Positions 9,871 through 18,000 of a DNA stretch of 64,000 nt are shown here, one piece after another. Both the position numbers and the translations under genes were made by a program. Position 1 is the stretch's first letter; every line of letters starts with the position of its first letter. This stretch comes from Sterolibacterium sp. (GTDB lineage Bacteria > Pseudomonadota > Gammaproteobacteria > Burkholderiales > Rhodocyclaceae), in contig JAQTOA010000007.1 in assembly GCA_028713555.1 (NCBI GenBank), positions 100,032 to 164,031 on the forward strand, read 5' to 3'. The notes below the pieces were generated by a model. That model did not search any database, had not been told where the DNA came from, and saw nothing but the letters and a program-made list of their open reading frames with translations.

Positions 9871-10701
9871 TCAAATCCGACGGGCTTTGCGGACCAGTAG
9901 CGATAGTCCGTCGACCGACGCACCCTTGGAGCACAGTTCTGGCAGTTGCACGGGATCGACCACCTGGGGATCGTAGACGGCCACAGCGAAGCTATCGCCG
10001 GGTTGGAGATAGGTGGTCTCGCCAAGAGCCGTATAACGGGTGGCTCCGATGGTGATTACGGCGTGCCTTGGGCGACCAGCCACGGAAAGCAGGGACGACA
10101 GATCCTCAAGCGGTCCCTCGTCGGCCTGGGATGTCAATTTTTCTTCGATCCAAGCAGTCAAGGCGGGGCCATACAGAGTGTATTCCGCCACCGGGCTGTC
10201 GATGCCGTAAGCATGCCATACCTCATCTCGCCCCAGGAATGAGGCAATCCGCCACGTATCCAGTTCTGAACCGGAATCGAGGCCATTGGAAAGCTTGATC
10301 CAGCGAGAAGAAAGTCCCTTGGAGCCGAGCCCCCAGTTCTTCTTGAGGCTGATCTTCGGCGCACCTTCGCGGCGGATAGAGGCGTCGTCGAAGGCAGCAA
10401 ACGCCAGTGGTCTTATCTTCACGGCTTTTCCGGAACCGTAGTGAAGTTCGCAAGCCAGTGCTACCTCAGGTTCGCATTGGACATGGGCCCCTTCGGGTAA
10501 GAATAGATCGGAACTGGAGATCGGATCAACGGACAGGAAATGTCCATCAATGGACAGGTGGAAGGGGAACATTCCCTTGGGGCCTTCGCCGCCGTTCTTC
10601 AGGGACGCGAAATCTTTTACCTCGCCGGCTTGCGCCAGGTGTCCGGCAAAATTGCCGGCTATACCGAATCCGGCCCAACGACCGGCAGCCATGTGAATCA
10701 T
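9871..10701 (-). CDS. DUF5718 family protein
   Basis: 276 residues, soluble, no signal peptide. The N-terminal WAGFGIAGNFAGHLAQAGE and PKGMFPFH segments, plus a later EPEVALACEL and SLKKNWGLGSKGLS, match the DUF5718 family as I remember it. The layout recalls fumarylacetoacetase-like folds, but activity is unknown. ATG 10701 has GGAG seven bases upstream. It is the last host gene before the prophage. The 244 bp between it and the YchJ gene hold no supported feature. Confidence 0.75.
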   Translation of the reverse strand: MIHMAAGRWAGFGIAGNFAGHLAQAGEVKDFASLKNGGEGPKGMFPFHLSIDGHFLSVDPISSSDLFLPEGAHVQCEPEVALACELHYGSGKAVKIRPLAFAAFDDASIRREGAPKISLKKNWGLGSKGLSSRWIKLSNGLDSGSELDTWRIASFLGRDEVWHAYGIDSPVAEYTLYGPALTAWIEEKLTSQADEGPLEDLSSLLSVAGRPRHAVITIGATRYTALGETTYLQPGDSFAVAVYDPQVVDPVQLPELCSKGASVDGLSLLVRKARRI

Positions 10702-10844
10702 AATTTCTCCATGAGTAGTGACAAGTTCGTCAGAACTGTCGAGGATATCCGCCCCTCGACCTATTACGGGTAAGTACCGCTATCTCAGCCTATGGGTAAT
10801 CCCTCGGAATCGAGGCCGGGGATGTCTCACCCTAACTTTGAAAG

Positions 10845-10873
10845 CATAACTTTGTCGCTGCAGCAAAGTTATG
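10845..10873. repeat. 10-bp perfect inverted repeat in the host gap beside attL
   Basis: CATAACTTTG and CAAAGTTATG flank a 9-nt loop. TAACTTTG also occurs just upstream at 10833-10840, making a direct repeat. No T run follows, so it is not a clear terminator. Function unknown. Confidence 0.5.
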
Positions 10874-10911
10874 GCACCCGATACAGCAGTGCGGGTTTCT
10901 GCTGAAACAAT

Positions 10912-10967
10912 TGGCGGAAGCTGTGAGATTCGAACTCACGAAGGGTTTCCCCTTGCCGGTTTTCAAG
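10912..10967 (-). pseudogene. 3' half of the disrupted host tRNA-Ser(UGA)
   Basis: Read on the minus strand this is the anticodon loop CTTGAAA, stem ACCGG, a serine-type long variable arm (AAGGG/CCCTT), T arm GTGAG-TTCGAAT-CTCAC, acceptor AGCTTCC, G and CCA. Upstream of the loop the sequence is phage DNA and no longer pairs. It joins exactly to the 5' half at 52770-52808: CCGGT with ACCGG and GGAAGCT with AGCTTCC, giving a complete tRNA-Ser(UGA). This is the host gene cut by the prophage. Confidence 0.9.
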
Positions 10968-10973
10968 TCCTCG
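10955..10973. other. attL core
   Basis: The 7-bp core TTTCAAG (10961-10967) is flanked on the host side by CCGGT (tRNA stem) and on the phage side by TCCTC. The same core at 52770-52776 marks attR. The core equals the anticodon loop, as expected for tyrosine integrases that use the anticodon stem as core-binding arms. Confidence 0.85.
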
Positions 10974-11011
10974 GAGAAAACGAGGAAAATCAACACGTTA
11001 AGTTAAAAACT

Positions 11012-11088
11012 TTTCCGCAACCCTGCAAAGTTTGGCTATTGTAACCCGTTGATTATGCGATAGGCTACGGGGTACATGCGGAAACGAT
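11012..11088. other. Left arm-type integrase sites (putative)
   Basis: TTTCCGCAA at 11012-11020 and TGCGGAAACGAT at 11077-11088 match, in inverted and direct orientation, the cluster TTGCGGAAAYGAT found inside the right end (52688-52722). Repeats shared only by the two prophage ends, just inside the cores, are what integrase arm sites or excisionase sites look like. Binding is inferred. Confidence 0.6.
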
Positions 11089-11103
11089 TTTAAGGGGCCT
11101 GCT

Positions 11104-11247
11104 ATGACGACCGAGCACAAAGTCCTGGGCGCGCTGGCCGTGGTTGCCGGGGTGTTTTTCTGGTTCAACCTCAACGCCCTGGCCTACCTGGTAGGCGCAG
11201 GGATGAGCGCCTACGCTTGCCGTGGCGTGCTCAAGTCAGAAGATTAG
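11104..11247 (+). CDS. Small single-pass membrane protein, unknown function
   Basis: 47-residue frame with ATG at 11104 and AAGGGG eight bases upstream. One long hydrophobic stretch (about residues 8-35: LGALAVVAGVFFWF, then LAYLVGAGMSAYA) is followed by a short charged tail KSED. It is the only rightward gene at the left end and overlaps the lysozyme 3' end by 17 bp in antisense. That position suggests expression from the prophage independently of the late genes, but this is inference. It could be an accessory holin or a lysogenic-conversion gene. Confidence 0.5.
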   Translation: MTTEHKVLGALAVVAGVFFWFNLNALAYLVGAGMSAYACRGVLKSED

Positions 11248-11662
11248 CCTCGGCACTGCGCCGAGCCACCAGGCCGGGCAACTTACGACCGCCACCCCAC
11301 ACCCACTTCTGCAATTCCTCGGCGGCCCCGTGCCAGTCGCCGGCATCGACGCGCCGCTTGAGCGTGCTCGCTTTGTATCGCGTCGTCCCCAGGTTGAAGC
11401 AGAAGTCGGCGATTGCCGAGTGCTTGGCGTCGCCTTCCAGCCACAGCACGGGTGACAACTTGCCGGCCGCGCGGTGGAACACCTCGGCGTCCTGCTGCAT
11501 CATCGCCTCGGCCACGGGCTCGCTGATGGGCGGCGTGCCGATACGCACGTCCGGCCCTGTGTGGCCGTAGCCAATGGTCGGCACACCGGCCGGGCACAGG
11601 TAAGGCTTGAGGCGAAGGCCCTCAAATTTGCGAATGAGGGCCAGGAGGGCTTCGGGGATCAT
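11231..11662 (-). CDS. Phage lysozyme (endolysin, GH24)
   Basis: 143 residues, T4/P21-lysozyme family muramidase. The catalytic region is KFEGLRLKPYLCPAGVP followed by TIGYGHT: Glu 14, then Cys in the T4 Asp20 position and Thr about five further on, as in the lambdoid P21-type enzymes. There is no N-terminal signal-anchor, so release probably depends on the holin. Last gene of the leftward lysis cluster; its start overlaps the holin stop by 4 bp. Confidence 0.92.
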   Translation of the reverse strand: MIPEALLALIRKFEGLRLKPYLCPAGVPTIGYGHTGPDVRIGTPPISEPVAEAMMQQDAEVFHRAAGKLSPVLWLEGDAKHSAIADFCFNLGTTRYKASTLKRRVDAGDWHGAAEELQKWVWGGGRKLPGLVARRSAEANLLT

Positions 11663-12141
11663 CGGCCCGACATTTTGCGCAGGCTGCGATCCACCAACCA
11701 GAAGGACGCGATACTGGCGGCCATTGCTTTTTCATCCACGCCGAAGGCTGCCCGCAGCGCTTCAAGCGGGTTGATGCCTGCCTGTACGGCCAGGGCGAAG
11801 CCTGCCACAACAACGGCAGGCCATAGGAGAATAAGCCATTGCAGGGCCAGCACCGGGCGCACCAGCGCATTGAGCGCATCCACCCACTTGATGCCGGTCT
11901 GCACCGCCTGGGCTTTGGTAGCCTCGATAATGGCCTGCACCTCGGCGGCGCCAATACTGGCGTCGGCCTGGGCGTTGATCTGCGCAAGCGCCTGGTCGCC
12001 TTTCAGCTTGTCGGCTTCCAGTTGCTTGTCGAACATGGCGAGTTCGTGGCTGCGCTCGTCCTTGCGGTCTAGCCACTTGAGGACTTCGGGCGCCATGCGG
12101 AACAGGCCACCGAATAGAGTACCGAGCAGAGTTTCGATCAT
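11659..12141 (-). CDS. Holin-like membrane protein (3-TM GTA-holin type)
   Basis: 160 residues from ATG 12141 (MIETLLGTLFGG). A helical, charged middle (KLKGDQALAQINAQADASIG) precedes two strong hydrophobic segments near residues 105-140 (WLILLWPAVVVAGFALAV) and one amphipathic N-terminal segment. This layout fits the family named 'holin of 3 TMs' from gene transfer agents. It lies between the lysozyme and a coiled-coil membrane protein in a 4-bp-overlap cluster, which supports a lysis role. Confidence 0.7.
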   Translation of the reverse strand: MIETLLGTLFGGLFRMAPEVLKWLDRKDERSHELAMFDKQLEADKLKGDQALAQINAQADASIGAAEVQAIIEATKAQAVQTGIKWVDALNALVRPVLALQWLILLWPAVVVAGFALAVQAGINPLEALRAAFGVDEKAMAASIASFWLVDRSLRKMSGR

Positions 12142-12545
12142 TGTGTCATCCCGTGTGATGCAGCAAAGAAAAGCACTTTGACGCCGAGCAGCAAGACCCC
12201 GGCGCCGATGGCCCACAGCACCTTGTCGCGGCCCTGTGAGTAGTTGATAAACGCCCGCGTTTCCTTGGCGAGGTCAGACATCTCTTTGCCGAGGTCGCCG
12301 ATTTTCTTATGTGCCCGGTCGTTGTCGATTATCAGGTTGCTGTGCTTCTCTTCCAGGATGGCAACCTTCGTAATTTGGGCGAGGATCAAGTCCAGCTTGG
12401 TGCTCACCGCCTCCATAGTGCGCTCCATGTGCGCAACGCTTTGCTCGGTGATGCTCAAGCGCTTTTCATGGCCTTGGCAAGGCAGCGGTTCGTGCGGTGC
12501 TCGCCGATCAAAAGCCGGGGTGGTTGTCGGGTCTTTTTCATACAT
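12138..12545 (-). CDS. Coiled-coil protein with C-terminal membrane anchor, lysis cluster
   Basis: 135 residues. The first 30 are disordered and Pro-rich, residues about 35-100 form a helical coiled coil, and about 108-128 (VLWAIGAGVLLLGVKVLFFAA) is a single membrane helix. This resembles XhlA-type hemolysin/holin accessory proteins. The context between the tail fibre and holin genes, with 4-bp overlap, supports a role in lysis, possibly as a second holin or spanin partner. No separate Rz/Rz1 pair was found. Confidence 0.6.
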   Translation of the reverse strand: MYEKDPTTTPAFDRRAPHEPLPCQGHEKRLSITEQSVAHMERTMEAVSTKLDLILAQITKVAILEEKHSNLIIDNDRAHKKIGDLGKEMSDLAKETRAFINYSQGRDKVLWAIGAGVLLLGVKVLFFAASHGMTQ

Positions 12546-15001
12546 TAGGGTTTTACCTTGGTAATTGCCGCAGTAACATCACACGCGGCATAGGTTCTGG
12601 ATGTTCCAGATTCGTTTTGGATAACGACTTTCACCGTGTTGCTGCCGGTGACGTTCGCGCTCACCGTCGCATCCTGTAGAGCAGCGCCGACAGCACAGGT
12701 GGCGATGTCTCCATAGGCAGCCCCAGGAACCGTTACCAAAACCACGGCGCTTGTACCATCGGCCAATGTTGCGCCGGCCCATGCGGTTTTTCCTACTGCG
12801 CCGGTCTTGAGTTGGTACGCCGTTGAGTTGGCATCAACGATGATCTGGTTAGAGCAGTTTTTCGTCGTCAGGCCGCTCTCGACACCGTTGTCGGTTTCAA
12901 GCAGTCGAAGCCCGGTGTTGGCTCCGGTGCCGATTAACGAGCACCCGCCAACCGCCCAATTTTTTACCTTGGCCACCCCCGCATTGCCTTGCAGGTAGAT
13001 AATTTCGTTGCCGCTGGAAACTTCATACGCACCACCGTTGATGGCCACCTGCTCAATATCGGAATTTTTGGCGTAGATATGCACGCCGCGAATCAGGCAC
13101 GGCTTAGGCGTCGAACCACCAATTACGTTGACTTTGCGGATTGGCGAGCTATTCGCCTGCACTAGAACGTGATCGTCAAACCCAGAGGATTGATCCCCGA
13201 TGGACGACACCACGGTAACAGCCACCGCCCCGGCATAATTGGCGGTACTGGCCGTAATCGCGCCGGCAGTGCCACTGCCAACTTTAGGTTGTACGTGCCA
13301 AAATTTATTGGCCGAACTGTTTAGCGACACGACTCCCCCAAAAGCTGCCGCATTGATTCCAGGCGTCCAGTCGATGCCGTGTCGTCGGCAGTTGTGGATT
13401 TGGTTTCCGATAGCGGTAAGCTGGGCGCACTGCGCCGAAATGCCGTCCATTTCACTGTCGGCGTCGTTGCTGTGCGATATGAAGTTGTGGCTGTAATTCA
13501 CCTCAATAGCAGCCGAGTGCGAATCCATGCCGGCGTCAGTCATGTTGAACGCTCGACAGTTAACGGCAGAGACATGGCGGCTCACGCCAGCACTGCCACC
13601 AATGGTGATAATATGGCGCATTGCCGATCCTGTGTATCCATCAACCGCCACGTCGAAGCAGCCCTGGGATACTACGATCCCGTAGTCAAGCCCCTCCTGC
13701 GCTCCTGTCTTGTTGGCGCGCCCGCCCCAAACTCGCGCCCCGAACGAGCGATTGAATACCACATGCGAGTAGTCAAAATCGGTCGTCCTAACGTTTCGCA
13801 GTTCGACACCGAAACAGCGATCAAACTTTACACCCGACTGGTTGCCGCTAGATACCGGGCCGGCCATTTGGACGTTATCGAAGATGATGTCGTCAATAGT
13901 AGAAATTGGGGTAATCGTCGCCGCATCCGCCACGGTGTATGCACAAGCGGTTCCCGTGTAGAAATAGAGCAGGCCACCCGAGATGGCTGCGATTCGCACG
14001 GCTTCGCCCATTGTCACGTTGTCATCACTGGCAGGACTCCAATAGGCACTTGAGGCAATCCACGCCCAGCCATCAACGGCGAAACCTGAAGTTGATCCCG
14101 GCTGGCACGAGAACGCAGACTCGGCAACATCAGCAGCCAGCGCCTGCGGCGTGCCATCTGCACCTGAAAAGTTGAGAATGTAGGCGTTGCTCGAAAGACC
14201 TGGCGCATTGAGTGTGATATTTTCAAGGCGTAGATTGCCCCGCCCGGTGACGCTTCCGCCGACTGTGTAATCTCTGCCAAGCCCGCTAATTACGGGCTCC
14301 CCGGAGTCCATGGCGCGCTGAAGTGCAGGCGTGTAATCCGTGCCATCCCCAGAATGCCAAAAGTCTTGAAGGCTGCGATGCTCACGCAACTTTGAGCCGA
14401 CAGTTCCTGACGGATACACGGTTTCGCCACCATACCCAACCAGGGCAGCGCCTTTCCCGCTCGCTGAGTTTGCCAAGTCGGTGGCAAGGGCGGTCGAGTA
14501 GGTCGGGTCGGTGTTTTGAAATCCGGTGCCATCGGCGTTCCAGCCGATCAACTGGTACGGAACAGGCGCGGGCAGCGTCGAGTTGACCCCAGGCGGCGTA
14601 GAGATGGCAGTTTTCACGCTGCGCGACACGGCCTCGGCAAGTTGCTGCACCAGGATAGTGAGGCGATCCAGCGCGGCATTTATCACCTTCGGGTAAAAGC
14701 CGCCCTGGTTCGTTAAGTCCGTAGGTTGGAGTGCTTGCACCCCGCTGGTAAGGGTGAGCAGAAAGCCACTCGTCAGCGCAGCCAGTAGCGTGACAGTCCC
14801 GCCGGGGTTGGTGTCCTGGTTGGCGTTGATTGTGACGGTGTAGTTGCTTGAAATGGTCAGCGTCGTTTCTGCGCCGGACAAGTCGGTGCGCACCACCACC
14901 ACATCGCTGGCAGAAAATACCTTGAAGGCGAACGGGAAGGCCGTCGTTACATCGTTCCCTGTGAAGGGGCCGGCCTTGCGGGTTGTGCTTGAAATCGTCA
15001 T
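12545..15001 (-). CDS. Phage tail fibre / receptor-binding protein
   Basis: 818 residues. The N-terminal 140 residues (SSTTRKAGPFTGN ... LQPTDLTNQGGFYPKVINAALDRL) are the T7-type tail-fibre attachment domain that binds the tail tube. The middle and C-terminal part is a repetitive beta-rich region (many G, N, S, T; short beta-strand turns) typical of a right-handed beta-helix that binds or degrades surface polysaccharide. From about 12.6 to 14.4 kb the DNA is visibly less GC-rich than the head genes, which suggests an exchanged host-range module. ATG 15001 has CAGGAG upstream and the phage promoter motif 52 bp upstream. Confidence 0.88.
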   Translation of the reverse strand: MTISSTTRKAGPFTGNDVTTAFPFAFKVFSASDVVVVRTDLSGAETTLTISSNYTVTINANQDTNPGGTVTLLAALTSGFLLTLTSGVQALQPTDLTNQGGFYPKVINAALDRLTILVQQLAEAVSRSVKTAISTPPGVNSTLPAPVPYQLIGWNADGTGFQNTDPTYSTALATDLANSASGKGAALVGYGGETVYPSGTVGSKLREHRSLQDFWHSGDGTDYTPALQRAMDSGEPVISGLGRDYTVGGSVTGRGNLRLENITLNAPGLSSNAYILNFSGADGTPQALAADVAESAFSCQPGSTSGFAVDGWAWIASSAYWSPASDDNVTMGEAVRIAAISGGLLYFYTGTACAYTVADAATITPISTIDDIIFDNVQMAGPVSSGNQSGVKFDRCFGVELRNVRTTDFDYSHVVFNRSFGARVWGGRANKTGAQEGLDYGIVVSQGCFDVAVDGYTGSAMRHIITIGGSAGVSRHVSAVNCRAFNMTDAGMDSHSAAIEVNYSHNFISHSNDADSEMDGISAQCAQLTAIGNQIHNCRRHGIDWTPGINAAAFGGVVSLNSSANKFWHVQPKVGSGTAGAITASTANYAGAVAVTVVSSIGDQSSGFDDHVLVQANSSPIRKVNVIGGSTPKPCLIRGVHIYAKNSDIEQVAINGGAYEVSSGNEIIYLQGNAGVAKVKNWAVGGCSLIGTGANTGLRLLETDNGVESGLTTKNCSNQIIVDANSTAYQLKTGAVGKTAWAGATLADGTSAVVLVTVPGAAYGDIATCAVGAALQDATVSANVTGSNTVKVVIQNESGTSRTYAACDVTAAITKVKP

Positions 15002-15030
15002 GCGCTGCGCTCCTGGGAGATTGCGGCAAG

Positions 15031-15059
15031 GCTATCCCCCAAGAGCACCGACACGTGCA
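15031..15059 (-). promoter_or_regulatory. Phage late promoter, copy 1 (tail fibre/lysis block)
   Basis: On the minus strand TGCACG (15054-15059), spacer 17, GATAGC (15031-15036). The upstream box is embedded in GGTGCACGTGTC. It lies in the only gap before the tail fibre start. The four sister copies head other late blocks. Confidence 0.6.
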
Positions 15060-15066
15060 CCACGGC

Positions 15067-18000
15067 CTACCGCTTTTCCTGGAAGCCGAAGGCGATGGCG
15101 GCCGGGTTTTCGGTCTTGCCCTCGGCCAGGGCTTTGGTGCCGGTGATGGTGCGGTTGATCTGCGCGCTGGGCAGGCCGAACAGGTCGCCCACGACATTGA
15201 CCGACGCCTTGCGGAAGGCATCGTCGAACTCGCCCTGGTGCGCCTGTTTCGCCAAGCTCACGGTGTCGGCGATGAGGCGCAAACCGGCCGGCCCGGTGTA
15301 GTCGCGGCCCATGTCGTTGGCGCCGGACACGATCTTGGCCGCCTCGCCGAATTCGCGCACCACGACCATGAGGCCCATCAGGTAGTCGATCTGGTTGGCC
15401 GCCAGCTTCTTGGCGATCTTCTCGGGGTCATCGTCGCCCGAGTCGCCCGGCGTGAAAGCGTTTTTGATGAAGTAGCCCAGCACGGCCGGCACCACGTAGA
15501 GCATGGCGTAGTCGACGGCCAGCTTCGCGCGCTTGGCCGGGGTGTCAGCGCTCATGGTCTTTTCCACGCCGACGTTCAAGGCCGTGTTCATGAAGGAATA
15601 GAAGACGGTGAAAAGCCGCTGCGCCGGGCCGCCGCGCTCGATGGCCGACAGGTCTTTGGTTTGCCCGCCGCCTTGGGTGTCGATGACGGCCTGGTCAGCC
15701 AGGGCGATGGCGCGGGCTTCCTCGTTGTCCCCGGCGATGGCCTTTTCATACGCCCCCCACCAGGTCGGCACGTCGACCATTTGCTGACAGCGCATCATGA
15801 GGAAGTAGGCATAGCGCCCGACGAACTCGTTGAATGCGGTTTGGTCTTGCACCTGGTTGCGCAGTTCGTTCAATTCGCGGAAGCGGGTACGCGCCCGGTT
15901 TTCCATGAACGAGGACTTGCCCACCACGTCGCGGGTCAGGCCCAGCGGGTTAGCCAGGTACTTGGTCACGCCGCGCGCTACCCAAGGTGCGCCCACGCGC
16001 ACGATGGATTGCGTAATGCCGAGCGGCTGGATTAGCGCGCTCATGACATTGAAGCCCAGGCCGGCGGCACTCACCCCTTGACGCAAACGCGAGAGGGCCA
16101 GATCCACCGCCGCGTCCGCGCCTTTCTCACCTTCGGCCACGTCCTGCACCCAGGTCTTGAATTGCTGCTTGGCTTCCGGGCCGTAGTGGTCGCGGATGGC
16201 CGCGTCGATGGTATGCGAGCGCAGCAGGCGGTTAGCGTCAATCAGCCATTCATGCCAGGCGAGGTCGTGGATTACGTCATTGACGCCCGAATACATGCCC
16301 GACAAGGTATAGAGCAGCGGCCGGCCTTGCACTTCCTCGGCGCGCGCCTTGGTGAAGCTGCGGCGCGTGGTGGCCGTGGTGTAGGCGCCCTGCAACTGGC
16401 GCTTGGCGCCTTCGGCGTCGGCGTGCTCTTCGGCGCGCTGGCTGGCGGCCGGGTCGTACTTGATGGGGTAATAGCCGCCGCGCATCGTGACCGTGGCACC
16501 GTCCGCCGTGGTCACGGCAAAGGGTTGCGGCTCGACCCACTCGGGCTCTTTGCCATAGACGCGGCGCTCTTTCTCGGCGATCTGCGGCCGGTAGCTTTCG
16601 AAGTGGTCCCACACGGCCTGCACCGCTGCCCATTCCTGAGCGGTCAGGGATTGCAGCACAGGGGTGAGCTGGGCCATGGTCCAACCTTCGCCGCCGAGTA
16701 GCCGCTGCAGGTTGCCCGCGTTGCCGGTATTCAGTGCGATGGCGAGGCGCGCCTCGCGGTTCAGGCTGCGGTTGATGCCGGGGAAAAATTGCCCCTTGCC
16801 GCCCATCCGGCCCAGCTTGAACACCGGGGCGAGGATTTCCGACAGCTTGCCCGTGGCCTCGGCGCGCATTGTGGTTTCCTGGTCGCCGCGCTCGTTGGCG
16901 CTGCGCACGAAGTATTCCCACATGGGGCCGCCGTCCTTGCCGCCGTCCATGACACGCGCCCAGGTGGCCGCCTTGATATGGGACGCCCAAAAGCGCTTGA
17001 GTTCAAACAAGGCCCGGCCCATGTTCGTGGTCGGCGTGCGGGTGTCCGCCTCGCGGCCCTGGGCGTGTTCGTGAATGCTCGCGGCGATTTCGTCGCGCAC
17101 GGCCTCGTAAGCGCGCTGGTCGGCTACCGTCAGCAGCTTGTGCTTCAAGCGGCCCAGGTGCTCGATCTGGCGCACGGTATCGACGAGGCCCCGGAATTCC
17201 TCGACCGTCAGATTCTTGTAAGACGTGCGGAATGCCTCGTTTTCCAGTTCGGGGGGAATGTCGGGCTCGAGCCCGGCTTCGCGCTGGGCCTTGATCCACT
17301 CGGCCAGGGCGGTGCGCTTGTCGACGGCCTTGTTGCTCTGCCCTTTGCGCAGGTCGAAGCGTTCCAGCAGGTTGCCGATCTGGTCGGCATAGTCGGCGTC
17401 CAGGGTCTTGATGTCGCCCTCGAACTTCTTGAGGTAGCGCAAGCCCTTATCGACTTCCTCCTGAGCGTCGTAGGCCGCGCGCGTGGCGTAACTCTGAATC
17501 AACTGGTTGCGCTTCTCGGCCGCTGCCGTGGCGAGTTCGCCCGCCTTGCTGGCCTTCTCGGCGGCCTTGGCCGCGCGCACTTCCGCGCTGGCGTACTGGC
17601 CCGGCTTGATGTCGCGCACCTTGAGGCGAGCAATCAGCGCGCTGGCGTATTCCTTGGCGGCGCTGGTCAGCACCTTGCGCTGGCCGGTGGCCTTCGCCAG
17701 GGCGTTGGCCTCGGTCGCCACGAAGCGGGCGCGGGCGTCGTTGTGGATGGCCTTGTCGGCGGCCTTCTCGATGGCTTCGGGGCTTGCCAGGTCGCCGTAC
17801 CGTTCCAGCATGCGCACGTCGGTGAGCGCTTCGATTTCCGCGCTCGGGGTTTCAACCTCGGCCAGTTTGCGCACCAGTTCGTCGCCCGACGTGAAGCCGA
17901 ACATTTCGGCCACAATGTCGGGATGCAGGCCGTTGCCCGCCGTCATCCGGCGCGCCTGTACCGCGTTGATAACCTCGGCGGGCAGGCCCATGACCTTGAG

